Source: Candidatus Kapaibacterium sp. (GTDB lineage: Bacteria > Bacteroidota > Ignavibacteria > Kapaibacteriales > UBA2268). Taken from it: DNA of 33,543 nt. Positions within the stretch are counted from its first letter, which is position 1. Each line of letters opens with the position of its first letter. Made by a program: the position numbers and the translations under genes. The notes under the pieces are model-generated. The model was not told the DNA's origin. It did not search any database and was given only the letters and a program-made list of their open reading frames with translations. Of the stretch, positions 1-8,122 are shown one piece after another. The DNA lies in contig JAPLFM010000303.1 of NCBI GenBank assembly GCA_026390675.1, forward strand, positions 1,490 through 35,032, given 5' to 3'.

Positions 1-196
1 TTAAATTAAAATTATCAGGGAATAACTTTAAAGTTTCGCTTTTGCCAAATAAATTTATAATGAAATTTCCAGTATTAGCCAAACCACCACAAATTAATTC
101 TTGTAGCATATTACCAAACCAAAAAAGCAAAATAAAAGAGAAAATAAATACTAAAGCAAACTTAAAAATTCTATTGTGGAATATCTTGTTTAACAT
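1..196 (-). CDS. Partial membrane protein, truncated by window edge
   Basis: This reading frame is not in the ORF track. Translating the minus strand from the ATG at 196 gives 65 codons open to the window edge, starting MLNKIFHNRIFKFALVFIFS. A hydrophobic segment (about residues 10-28) suggests a membrane anchor or uncleaved signal, followed by a less hydrophobic stretch. The ATG lies inside the 3' end of the exosortase gene and overlaps it by 26 bases in another frame, so translational coupling is likely. Exosortase genes often have a small dedicated membrane partner, and this could be one, but I do not recognise the family from 65 residues. The remainder lies outside the window. Confidence 0.6.
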   Translation of the reverse strand, partial: MLNKIFHNRIFKFALVFIFSFILLFWFGNMLQELICGGLANTGNFIINLFGKSETLKLFPDNFNL

Positions 197-707
197 TCTT
201 CTTGTTCATCCATTTAATCCATAACAACCAAAGCCCAAATTCAATAATTACAATTGCAAAAGGGAAAATATCATTATGAAATACGTCCATATAATCGTGG
301 TGTCTATAACCAATGTAAAAAAGTGCGGCTATTCTTAATAAATTAACAAAATAAAGAATTGAAGAGCCAATAATCAGTGCAGGAAGTTTATTAAGTAAAG
401 ATGATGGAAAAGCAATTATAGCAAAAATGAAAATTAATATAGGTTCAGTGCCATCGCAACCAAAATTAACATTTACTCTAAAATCTTGAACCATCATAAA
501 ATTATCAGCAAATATTAAATCTTTATAAAAAAGTTTTAAAATTGGACCACAAATTTTAATTTCACTAAAAGCAAAGCTATTAGCAATGTGATTTAAGTAT
601 CCTAAAGCAGCAAAAGTGTAATACAAACTGGTTAAAATTCCAAAAATTAACACAAACTGTATCATATTGAACCTTTTTTCATCAATATTTTTGAATAATC
701 TTTTCAT
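171..707 (-). CDS. Exosortase/archaeosortase family membrane transpeptidase
   Basis: This is a 178-residue multi-pass membrane protein. It carries the three signature residues of exosortases: Cys84 in NFGCDG, Arg125 in VNLLRIAALF and His144 in VFHNDIF, each at the edge of a hydrophobic segment. Exosortases cut C-terminal sorting signals (PEP-CTERM and relatives) at the outer face of the inner membrane and transfer the protein to a surface carrier. The pattern GCDGxEP...AFP followed by NLLRI resembles the short XrtH-like branch, but that subtype is a judgement by eye. The start is uncertain: the track uses the ATG at 707, but an internal ATG at 665 (Met15) has AAAAGG a few bases upstream and suits the sigma-54-like site at 720-736 better. 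The next gene downstream overlaps by 26 bases. No PEP-CTERM-type substrate was noticed in the window. Confidence 0.82.
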   Translation of the reverse strand: MKRLFKNIDEKRFNMIQFVLIFGILTSLYYTFAALGYLNHIANSFAFSEIKICGPILKLFYKDLIFADNFMMVQDFRVNVNFGCDGTEPILIFIFAIIAFPSSLLNKLPALIIGSSILYFVNLLRIAALFYIGYRHHDYMDVFHNDIFPFAIVIIEFGLWLLWIKWMNKKNVKQDIPQ

Positions 708-719
708 AATGAAGTTTAA

Positions 720-736
720 TGCAATTAAAATGCCAA
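720..736 (-). promoter_or_regulatory. Sigma-54-like -24/-12 promoter before exosortase gene
   Basis: On the minus strand the sequence is TTGGCATTTTAATTGCA. It matches the sigma-54 consensus TTGGCACG-N4-TTGCW at positions 1-6 and 13-17, with exactly ten bases between GG and GC. Transcription would start near 709, almost on the annotated ATG at 707. That implies either a leaderless message or use of the internal ATG at 665. This is sequence similarity only, with no evidence for an enhancer-binding activator in the window. Confidence 0.45.
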
Positions 737-770
737 AAACGAAATAATTGTAAATCCATAAATAATTACT

Positions 771-800
771 TTTATATAATTAAACTTATATGTATATTTG
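771..800 (+). promoter_or_regulatory. Bacteroidota-type promoter for LRR gene
   Basis: The box TATATTTG at 793-800 fits the Bacteroidota -7 motif TAnnTTTG. A TTTA at 771-774 stands 18 bases upstream, close to the usual TTTG at -33. The LRR-protein ATG follows 37 bases after the -7 box. The same TATATTTG octamer recurs before the gene at 32676. Confidence 0.45.
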
Positions 801-836
801 ATAAATTTAAAAATAATATTCATAAAAAAGGGAAAT

Positions 837-2471
837 ATGAAAAAACTAATTTACTCAATAATAACATTTGTATTGATTTCTACAATTGTAATATCTGCTC
901 CAATACGTAAATCTGACTCTACTGAACTTTTAAAATTCTATACTGCAACTGGAAGTGGAGCTTGGAAAGTAACTACCAATTGGAGATCGGACAAACCTGT
1001 TAGCACTTGGTTTGGTATAACAACAGAAGTAAAAGACATAAGCGGTGTACCGACTGAAGTCGTTACAAAAATAAATTTGAGAGCAAATCAATTAGAAGGA
1101 GAGCTTCCAACTAATTTAGTTTTACCTGATTTACAAGTTCTAGATTTAAGTTTCAATAATCTTGTAGGTAGAATCCCTAAATATTTTATGAACAAATTAG
1201 TTACTTTAGATTTGAGCACTAATTCATTTGTTAATGGAGTTCCTGATTTAAATAGTTATTACCCAGTATTAGAAAATCTTATTGTATTTAATAATCAAAA
1301 GCTAGGTGGAACATTTGCAAACCAAACTATTAACACCTTAAAACAAATAAATATTGGTGGAAATGAAATTGGTGGCACTTTACCACTTTTAAACTTACCA
1401 AATCTTGAAGTTTTAGAATTAAGTAAAAATGCATTTGATGGAGAAATTCCTGCATTTGTTCTACCAAAACTTAAAGTTTTGAATTTAGCTGAAAATTACC
1501 TTACAGGTAGCCTCCCAGCAATGACAATATTAGTTATTGAGGATATTAATTTAGCAAGAAATCAATTTACTGGTAATTTCCCTAGTATAGGTTTAAATAC
1601 ATTGAAAAATATTGATATTAGGGGTAATCAGTTTAGTGGAAGTTTGGGTGATATAAATTTACCAAATTTAGAAACTTTTATAGCATTTGACAATGATTTT
1701 AATGGTCCAACACCTAAAATTATTGCACCTAATCTATTAGAACTAAATATAAGCTTAAATAAATTCTCTGGTAAAATGAATTCAATAACTGCTCCAAAAT
1801 TAAAAATTCTTGATGTAAGTAGCAATTTGATTACAGAACTAGCTGATTTAAGTAATTTTAAATCATTAACTTCTTTTATAGCAACTAATAACAAACTAAC
1901 ATTTGAAAAATTAGGATCTTTGCCAACAGTTGGTAAAACAGCTTATTCTCCACAAGATACGATTTTACCTTTAGATAGAGTTGTTAGTGGAACAGATTAC
2001 ACATTAACTGTAAATTTAGGTGGAAGTAATTTGATATATAAATGGTATCAAAGCAAGAAAGTAATTGCAGGGCAAACTACAAATTCATATAAAACTACAG
2101 TATCTAAAGCTGGAGCAATTTATTGCGAAGTAACTCATAAAACAATTTTAGGTTTAACCCTTACTTCTGTTTCAAGAGATCCTGCCTCTATTGCATTTTC
2201 AAATGAAGAATTTGGAAACTTGTTTCAATTTGAATCTTTTCCAAATCCAACAACAAACAAGTTAAATGTTAAAATATCAACTTTAGCATCTTTAAATCTT
2301 AGCTTTGAGTTGTTTGATGCTAATGGTAGTTTGGTTAATAATTTTGGAATTAGCCAAGTATCTAATAATTTTGCAAAAGAAATTGATTTGTCAGGTTTAA
2401 CATCAGGCTCATACTTTTTAAAAATTTCAAATGGTATTAATAATTTCACATCTAAAATTGTTAAAAATTAA
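837..2471 (+). CDS. Secreted plant-type leucine-rich-repeat protein with T9SS C-terminal domain
   Basis: I start at the ATG at 837 (13 codons inside the track ORF), because MKKLIYSIITFVLISTIVIS begins a clean Sec signal peptide and AAGGGAAAT precedes it. The product is 544 residues. After an N-terminal cap (about 25-85) come about a dozen leucine-rich repeats of the LxxLDLSxNxLxGxIP kind (about 85-360), period mostly 21-22 residues. An Ig-like segment follows (YKWYQ, then AGAIYCEV). The last 80 or so residues form a T9SS type A sorting domain (FPNPTTNKLNV near its start, GSYFLKI near its end). It should be exported by Sec, then carried through the outer membrane by T9SS and attached to or released from the cell. 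The ligand cannot be read from the sequence. A terminator follows, so it looks monocistronic. Confidence 0.85.
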   Translation: MKKLIYSIITFVLISTIVISAPIRKSDSTELLKFYTATGSGAWKVTTNWRSDKPVSTWFGITTEVKDISGVPTEVVTKINLRANQLEGELPTNLVLPDLQVLDLSFNNLVGRIPKYFMNKLVTLDLSTNSFVNGVPDLNSYYPVLENLIVFNNQKLGGTFANQTINTLKQINIGGNEIGGTLPLLNLPNLEVLELSKNAFDGEIPAFVLPKLKVLNLAENYLTGSLPAMTILVIEDINLARNQFTGNFPSIGLNTLKNIDIRGNQFSGSLGDINLPNLETFIAFDNDFNGPTPKIIAPNLLELNISLNKFSGKMNSITAPKLKILDVSSNLITELADLSNFKSLTSFIATNNKLTFEKLGSLPTVGKTAYSPQDTILPLDRVVSGTDYTLTVNLGGSNLIYKWYQSKKVIAGQTTNSYKTTVSKAGAIYCEVTHKTILGLTLTSVSRDPASIAFSNEEFGNLFQFESFPNPTTNKLNVKISTLASLNLSFELFDANGSLVNNFGISQVSNNFAKEIDLSGLTSGSYFLKISNGINNFTSKIVKN

Positions 2472-2490
2472 ATTATTTTAAATTATTTTT

Positions 2491-2526
2491 AAGGCTATCT
2501 TGCTTAATTGTAGGATAGCTTTTTTT
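2491..2526 (+). terminator. Intrinsic terminator after LRR gene
   Basis: GCTATC (2494-2499) pairs with GATAGC (2514-2519), followed by seven T residues. The hairpin lies 20 bases after the LRR stop codon. Confidence 0.7.
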
Positions 2527-2575
2527 ATTTTAATAAATTTGTATTATAATTTATTCAGATAACTATAGTTTTAAT

Positions 2576-5284
2576 ATGAAAATATTTGCAACCCTTATAT
2601 TATTAGTTTTAACTTGTAATATTTATTCGCAAGAGTACAAAGATTTAATCCCTTTACCAAAAGCATATTTTGAAAGGTCAGGTACTTTTGTTGTACAGCC
2701 TGAGATTCAAATTGCTTATGCTTCCAAAACAAACCAAAGCTCTGGCGAAAGAAAAGCAATAGAATATTTAAAATCTAATTTTCAGAAATACTTAAGTATT
2801 AAATTTTTAGAAGTAGAATTTAAAGATATTGATAAAACCAAAAGTACAATCTATATTTCAATCAAAAACACAAATCAATTTTTTGATAACTTCACTACAA
2901 AACAGAAACCTTCAACCTTTCAAACAATAAATGAAAAGGAAGGATATTGTTTGGATATAGATTTCAATGAAATTGTTATCTCTGGAGTTGATGAAGCTGG
3001 CTTAATGAATGCTGCAAGTACTTTAATTCAATTAATCGATAAAACATCAAACGTTACTAAAGTCAAATCGGGAAATATTATTGACTATCCAAAATACCAA
3101 GATAGGTGGATATTTTCTCAGCATAACCTACGAGGTGCAAATGCTATGACTCAGTTAGAACAACTTGCCGATACAATGGTTTACCGCAAACTGAATGGGA
3201 TACAACAAAATGATTGGAAATATAATGCTCTTAAAGATCAACCAAAGTATTATTTCGATAGTGTTACAAGATTTAAAAATTATTTTATAAATCGCAATAT
3301 TGAAATTATACCAGGTTTAGCTGGTATTGGTTGGTCTGATGGGATACTATATAATGATCCCAATCTTGCAGAAGGTTTGAAAACTTCAGTAGATTATATC
3401 ATAGAAAAAGATACAGCAAGATTAATTACTGACCCAAAAGCTGTTTTAAACAATGGTGGATTTGAAACAATTGGTGGTAATGGTAAATTTTCAGATTGGT
3501 CTTGGTATGATGAGCAGTATGTTAGTCAAGATAAAACTGTTTTTCATTCTGGCTCTGCTTCTGCTTTATGCACTAATTTTGATGGAGGTAATTGTAGATT
3601 TAACAAAAGTATTACTTTCCAAAAAGATAGAGGTTATCTTTTATCTGCTTGGGTAAAAACTGAAAATTTTAAAGGAGATGATCTTAGACTTTTTGCTTAT
3701 GCAAAAGAAGATGACGGAAATTATAGAGCAATAACTTTTACAAGTATTGGTGTTGCAAACACTTCAAAAAATTGGGTAAAACTTGAAGTAACTTTTAATT
3801 CGCTCAAATACACATCTATTAATTTATACGTAGGAGTTTGGGGAGCTAACCAAGGTAAGTTATGGATTGATGATATTGAATTAAAGGATATAGGATTGAC
3901 TAATATATTACGTAGAAGTGGCACTCCGTTAACAGTAGTAAATAAAGTTACTAAAGTAAATATGACTGAAAATAATGATTTTGAAAAAGTAGAAGATAAA
4001 TTACTTAGTTCGAATTATGGACCTTACCATCAAGCACCAACATTCAAGATTAAACAAGGTGGATTGATAAAAAATGGAGATATACTTACTATTAGTTCAT
4101 ACCATCCATTTACAGCAGTTAGCGATGAAAATGGTAATGGTTCAGTTATGGTTTGTGTTTCTGAAGATACTCTATATAAAATTCTTAACTCTCAAATGAA
4201 AGATTTATATAATTTATACAGTTATAAAAAAGGACTATTTGGACAAGATGAAATAAGAAACATGAATTGGGATGATGCTTGCTTGAGTAGAGCTTTATCT
4301 CCTGCAGATTTACTTGGTGAAAATATTACAAAGTGCTATAATATAGCAAAATCAATAAACAAAGATATTGAAACATTTATGTGGAGTGATATGGTTGATT
4401 CTTTACATAATGCATATAAAGATTATTATTTAATAAACGGCGACCTTAAAGGAGTTTGGAATAAAATCCCAAAGGATATTACAATAGTAAATTGGAATAG
4501 TAAAATGGTAGCATCACTTAAATTCTTTGATAATTTAGGTTTTTCTCAAGTATCTTCACCATATTATGACGTAAAAAATACTGTAAATATTAGATCTTGG
4601 AGAATTGCTCAAGAGAAATTCAATAAAATTAAAGGTATGATGTACACTACTTGGGGTGGGGATTATGATTTTCTAACACCTTTTTCATATTACGCTTGGG
4701 GAGCTGGACCAAATTATAATTTTACTCCTTTAGATATTTTAGAATCAAAAAATGACACATTGCATTTTAATTTAAATATATTAAAAGATCCTTATGATAT
4801 TAATGATAAGATTGATTCTTCCAGATTATATATTCAATATACTTTAGCAGGAAGTTTGAAAATAGAAGAGTTTAAATTAAATGCAAATTCAAATATTTTT
4901 AATATTAATATATTAAATAAATATAAAGATTTAAATATTAATTATATAAATTATAAATTTAAATCAACTAATGTGCAAGGTATAACTAACTATTCACCTA
5001 ATTATATTTTATATTTTCCAACTAAATCAATTATAAATAATAATATTTCTGAGTTTAAAATAAAACCCAATCCAGCAAAAGAATATATTGAAATTTGTTC
5101 ATTAAATATTTATAATTATCATTATGAATTAATTGATTTAAATAGTAATATAATATTAAATGGTAATTTGGATAAAGAAACTAATAAAATATATTTAGAT
5201 AATGTTGCAAGTGGAATATATATAATAAATATTATTTCAAACGGAATAAATATAAATTCAGAGAAGATTATAATTACAAAATAA
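2576..5284 (+). CDS. GH20-like secreted glycosidase with inserted carbohydrate-binding module and T9SS domain
   Basis: This is a 902-residue secreted protein. A signal peptide (MKIFATLILLVLTCNIYS) is followed by a GH20 N-terminal zincin-like domain (about 22-165, LIPLPKAYFE... GVDEAGLMNAASTLIQLI). Next comes the first part of a TIM-barrel-like domain (about 175-280, HNLRGANAMTQLEQLADTM). A jelly-roll CBM4/9-like module (about 290-445; GGFE at the start, LWIDDIEL at the end) interrupts the barrel. The barrel then resumes (about 480-740) with FGQDE, where Asp558-Glu559 would correspond to the Asp-Glu catalytic pair of beta-N-acetylhexosaminidases, though the usual HxGGDE context is not conserved. 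The C-terminal 75 or so residues are a T9SS sorting domain (IKPNPAKEYIEI). The probable role is extracellular cleavage of amino-sugar-containing glycans; substrate and activity are inferred. The gene converges with the DUF1643 gene. Confidence 0.75.
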   Translation: MKIFATLILLVLTCNIYSQEYKDLIPLPKAYFERSGTFVVQPEIQIAYASKTNQSSGERKAIEYLKSNFQKYLSIKFLEVEFKDIDKTKSTIYISIKNTNQFFDNFTTKQKPSTFQTINEKEGYCLDIDFNEIVISGVDEAGLMNAASTLIQLIDKTSNVTKVKSGNIIDYPKYQDRWIFSQHNLRGANAMTQLEQLADTMVYRKLNGIQQNDWKYNALKDQPKYYFDSVTRFKNYFINRNIEIIPGLAGIGWSDGILYNDPNLAEGLKTSVDYIIEKDTARLITDPKAVLNNGGFETIGGNGKFSDWSWYDEQYVSQDKTVFHSGSASALCTNFDGGNCRFNKSITFQKDRGYLLSAWVKTENFKGDDLRLFAYAKEDDGNYRAITFTSIGVANTSKNWVKLEVTFNSLKYTSINLYVGVWGANQGKLWIDDIELKDIGLTNILRRSGTPLTVVNKVTKVNMTENNDFEKVEDKLLSSNYGPYHQAPTFKIKQGGLIKNGDILTISSYHPFTAVSDENGNGSVMVCVSEDTLYKILNSQMKDLYNLYSYKKGLFGQDEIRNMNWDDACLSRALSPADLLGENITKCYNIAKSINKDIETFMWSDMVDSLHNAYKDYYLINGDLKGVWNKIPKDITIVNWNSKMVASLKFFDNLGFSQVSSPYYDVKNTVNIRSWRIAQEKFNKIKGMMYTTWGGDYDFLTPFSYYAWGAGPNYNFTPLDILESKNDTLHFNLNILKDPYDINDKIDSSRLYIQYTLAGSLKIEEFKLNANSNIFNINILNKYKDLNINYINYKFKSTNVQGITNYSPNYILYFPTKSIINNNISEFKIKPNPAKEYIEICSLNIYNYHYELIDLNSNIILNGNLDKETNKIYLDNVASGIYIINIISNGININSEKIIITK

Positions 5285-5304
5285 TTTTATTTTATCAAAT
5301 TATA

Positions 5305-5868
5305 TTAAATAAAATATGGCAAGAGTTTGTCCTCATAACCCCATACTTGTCCATGTTTTGGATTATTATTTTTTGAAAGTTTGGCAACATAAAAGACATT
5401 GTTTTTATTATATTCTAATATATTAATTATATTTTTTTTAATTTCTTCATATTCGTCTTTAAGACCTTTTGGATGGTCGCCCCAAGCAATAATTATATTA
5501 TTACACTTTGCAGTAAATTTTTTAATTGTAGCCAAATTATCTTTGTCAATTATATTAATACCTGAGACTGAAAGTAGGTGGGAATATGTTTCGTAATAAG
5601 GAATTAAATTAAGTATAATAATATTCCCAATATTATTAAGCTGAATATATTTGTGTTTATTTTTAAAAATATAATTTGTTACATTATAAACAGTTTTATC
5701 TGAAATATCTTTTGTAGCCCTACTAGGATTTTTAAGAATTACAATTATACTTTCATCAGAACTTTCATCAATTGTTAATGAAAGCCATAATCTTTTGTTT
5801 TCATTTATAATTCTTTTTTCAGATGTTTTGATTACAAAACTAGGATGTTTGTAAACTGGTTTTGCCAT
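5305..5868 (-). CDS. DUF1643 family protein
   Basis: The protein has 187 residues and no signal peptide or membrane segment. It has the DUF1643 pattern: VILKNPSRATKDISDKTV near residues 45-63 (family form NPSxAxxxxxDxT), IIAWGDHPKG around 127-136, and NPKHGQVWGY near the C terminus (family form PxHP). The biochemical role of DUF1643 is not established to my knowledge; it is a small cytosolic domain often found in accessory regions. The gene lies 66 bases downstream of the biotin carrier gene on the same strand and could be read through from it, but nothing suggests a shared function. The 3' end is only 20 bases from the convergent glycosidase. Confidence 0.75.
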   Translation of the reverse strand: MAKPVYKHPSFVIKTSEKRIINENKRLWLSLTIDESSDESIIVILKNPSRATKDISDKTVYNVTNYIFKNKHKYIQLNNIGNIIILNLIPYYETYSHLLSVSGINIIDKDNLATIKKFTAKCNNIIIAWGDHPKGLKDEYEEIKKNIINILEYNKNNVFYVAKLSKNNNPKHGQVWGYEDKLLPYFI

Positions 5869-5934
5869 TTTAATATAACTATATTTACTTAGTAAAAATG
5901 TTTACTATCTCAACTATTTATAAATCAAATGTTG

Positions 5935-6438
5935 TTATTCTAATTCTATAATAACACTATCTTTTTCTACAACTGAACCTTCAGCAAGTTTAATACTTTT
6001 TACAATACCAGAAGTAAGTGAAGCAATAGCATTTTCCATTTTCATAGCTTCAATAATAACAAGCTTATCCCCTTTTTTAACTTCATCGCCAACTGCACAG
6101 TTAATTTTAACAATCAATCCTGGCATAGGAGATTTGATTGAGCCTCCCTTAGCACCAGCTCCAGATTTAACTTGCATATACTTTTCAAATTCAGCAGTAG
6201 ATTTGTCTTTTACATTAAAATTATAAGTAAAAGAATTATGCAGAAGTTTGAATCCTTCATCTGTTTTCTTCATTTGAACATGCATAATTCGATTATTCAC
6301 TGACAATGAATAAACTCCTTTACCATAGTTCTTTAAGATTTTAATGTTATATTCATTGTTATTAACTAAAATGAAATTGTCATTATATACAACATCTAAA
6401 ATTTTATCGCCATTATTTATTACTAAATCTCTGTTCAT
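5935..6438 (-). CDS. Biotin carboxyl carrier protein of acyl-CoA carboxylase
   Basis: The protein has 167 residues. The C-terminal half (about 98-167) is a biotinyl domain with the signature EAMKMEN; Lys133 is the expected biotinylated residue. SPMPGLIVKI and VGDEVKKGD mark the flanking strands. The N-terminal half (about 1-85) resembles the BT or linker region of propionyl/methylcrotonyl-CoA carboxylase alpha subunits rather than fatty-acid AccB. It lies 21 bases after the biotin carboxylase gene in the same operon, so the two form a split alpha subunit that carries carboxyl groups to an acyl-CoA carboxyltransferase. That carboxyltransferase (PccB/MmdA type) is not in this window. Confidence 0.88.
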   Translation of the reverse strand: MNRDLVINNGDKILDVVYNDNFILVNNNEYNIKILKNYGKGVYSLSVNNRIMHVQMKKTDEGFKLLHNSFTYNFNVKDKSTAEFEKYMQVKSGAGAKGGSIKSPMPGLIVKINCAVGDEVKKGDKLVIIEAMKMENAIASLTSGIVKSIKLAEGSVVEKDSVIIELE

Positions 6439-6459
6439 TTTCTTACTTTAACTTGTTAT

Positions 6460-7959
6460 TTAATTTAAATTGCGAATTGCCAATTGATTAGCTTTCCAAT
6501 TATTAATTTTTGGTGTTGGGTCTTTAACTACATTTTTATTTTCGTTTTTCGTAAATAAGAATGCTGCAACTGCTGTTAATTCCTCTTCAGGTGCAATTCG
6601 TCTTTGTTTTAATTTTTCAAAATCAAAATGATTTGGAATATATCCAGTATCAAAATATCCGTTCCTAAAGGTTTCATCTTCCATTACTTCAATCAAAAAA
6701 GGAATAATTGTGTTAAATCCTATAACTCTATAATCTTTTAATGCAGCAATCATTTTTGAAATTGCATCTTCTCTATTACTTCCCCAAGTTATTAATTTAG
6801 CAAGCATTGGATCAAAGTGCATGGATACTTCTGTACCAGTTTCGATACCTCCATCTACCCTAACACCACGTCCAACTGGGCTTCTTAAATAATCAATTGC
6901 ACCAAGATCGGGCATAAAATTTTCTAATGGGTCTTCAGCATAAATACGACATTCAATAGCATGCCCTTGCAAATTTACATCTTCTTGAGTAAAACCAAGT
7001 GGATAGCCAGCTGCAATTTTAATTTGCTCTACTGCCAAATCTAGACCACAAATAATTTCAGTTACAGGATGCTCTACCTGAAGCCTAGTATTCATTTCAA
7101 GAAAATAGAAGTTCTTATTAATATCCAACAAAAATTCTATTGTCCCAGCATTAACATACCCACAAGCTTTTGCAGCATCAATTGCAACTTTGCCCATTGC
7201 TTGTCTAATCTCTTCTGTTAATATATTAGATGGAGCTTCTTCAATTACTTTTTGATGCCTTCTTTGAATAGAACAATCTCTTTCGCCCAAATATACATAA
7301 TTACCGTGTTCATCACCTAAAATTTGAATTTCAATATGCTTTGGATTAATTACATATTTTTCCATATAAACTAAATCATCACCAAAAGATTTAATTGCTT
7401 CTCTTTGAGCACCTTCATAATTTTCAATTAAATCTTCTTCTCTTTCAACCAAACGCATTCCTTTTCCACCGCCACCTGCAGCAGCTTTCAATAGGACAGG
7501 ATACCCTATTTCAGAAGCTTTTCTTTTAAATTCATTCATATCAGTAGCTTTTTGGTTGTAACCGGGTACAATTGGAACACCTGCTTTTAACATAAGCTCT
7601 CTAGCACCAGTTTTAGAACCCATAACAGTGATAGCATGAGCTTTAGGACCAATGAATTTTACACCTGCATCTTCGCAAGCTTGTGAAAACCCACCATTTT
7701 CAGAAAGGAAACCATAGCCAGGGTGAATTGCTTCTGCACCACAAGTTCTTGCAATCTCAATTATTTGGTCAATATCTAAATAGCCACTTTTTGGAGTTTC
7801 TGCTTGAAGTTGGTAAGCATAATCTGCAAAATGAACAAAAGGCATTTCTCTATCAACTTCGTGGAAAATAGCAACTGTTTCAATATTAAGGCATTTAGCA
7901 GCTTGCATTATTCTAATAGCGATTTCACCTCTATTAGCAATCAAAATCTTTTTAAACAT
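6460..7959 (-). CDS. accC: Biotin carboxylase subunit of acyl-CoA (probably propionyl-CoA) carboxylase
   Basis: The protein is 499 residues long. It contains the N-terminal biotin carboxylase domain (KKILIANRGEIAIRI; AIHPGYGFLSEN near residue 77), the ATP-grasp domain with the glycine-rich loop KAAAGGGGKGMR, catalytic stretches IQRRHQKVIEEAPS and EMNTRLQVEHPVTE, and the C-terminal domain (AIECRIYAEDP). It carboxylates biotin on the carrier protein using ATP and bicarbonate. The family core ends near residue 445, and about 50 extra residues follow (from HFDFEKLKQ), as in propionyl-CoA carboxylase alpha subunits, but here the biotinyl domain is on a separate downstream gene. No Shine-Dalgarno sequence is seen before the ATG. 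The symbol denotes the family; accC of fatty-acid synthesis versus pccA cannot be decided from this gene alone. Confidence 0.92.
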   Translation of the reverse strand: MFKKILIANRGEIAIRIMQAAKCLNIETVAIFHEVDREMPFVHFADYAYQLQAETPKSGYLDIDQIIEIARTCGAEAIHPGYGFLSENGGFSQACEDAGVKFIGPKAHAITVMGSKTGARELMLKAGVPIVPGYNQKATDMNEFKRKASEIGYPVLLKAAAGGGGKGMRLVEREEDLIENYEGAQREAIKSFGDDLVYMEKYVINPKHIEIQILGDEHGNYVYLGERDCSIQRRHQKVIEEAPSNILTEEIRQAMGKVAIDAAKACGYVNAGTIEFLLDINKNFYFLEMNTRLQVEHPVTEIICGLDLAVEQIKIAAGYPLGFTQEDVNLQGHAIECRIYAEDPLENFMPDLGAIDYLRSPVGRGVRVDGGIETGTEVSMHFDPMLAKLITWGSNREDAISKMIAALKDYRVIGFNTIIPFLIEVMEDETFRNGYFDTGYIPNHFDFEKLKQRRIAPEEELTAVAAFLFTKNENKNVVKDPTPKINNWKANQLAIRNLN

Positions 7960-8122
7960 TTTATTTTCTTTTTAAAACTTAAATTTATTTAGTCATTTTT
8001 ATAAGTGTAATTTACTAAAAATATAAGAATTAAAAAATGATGTAGTTTAGAAGTTATGCAAAATTATAATTATACAACATTCAGAATACAAGTTAAGTTA
8101 AATCTTAAATTTATTATTATGA

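Noticed and set aside
798-836. First 13 codons of the track LRR ORF
   Set aside because: They overlap the -7-like box and precede the charged start of the signal peptide; the ATG at 837 has the better context.
1628-1894. Minus-strand 88-residue frame inside the LRR gene, and the 74-residue frame at 2225-2449
   Set aside because: They lie wholly inside a well-supported gene and look like antisense shadows of its repeats and T9SS domain.
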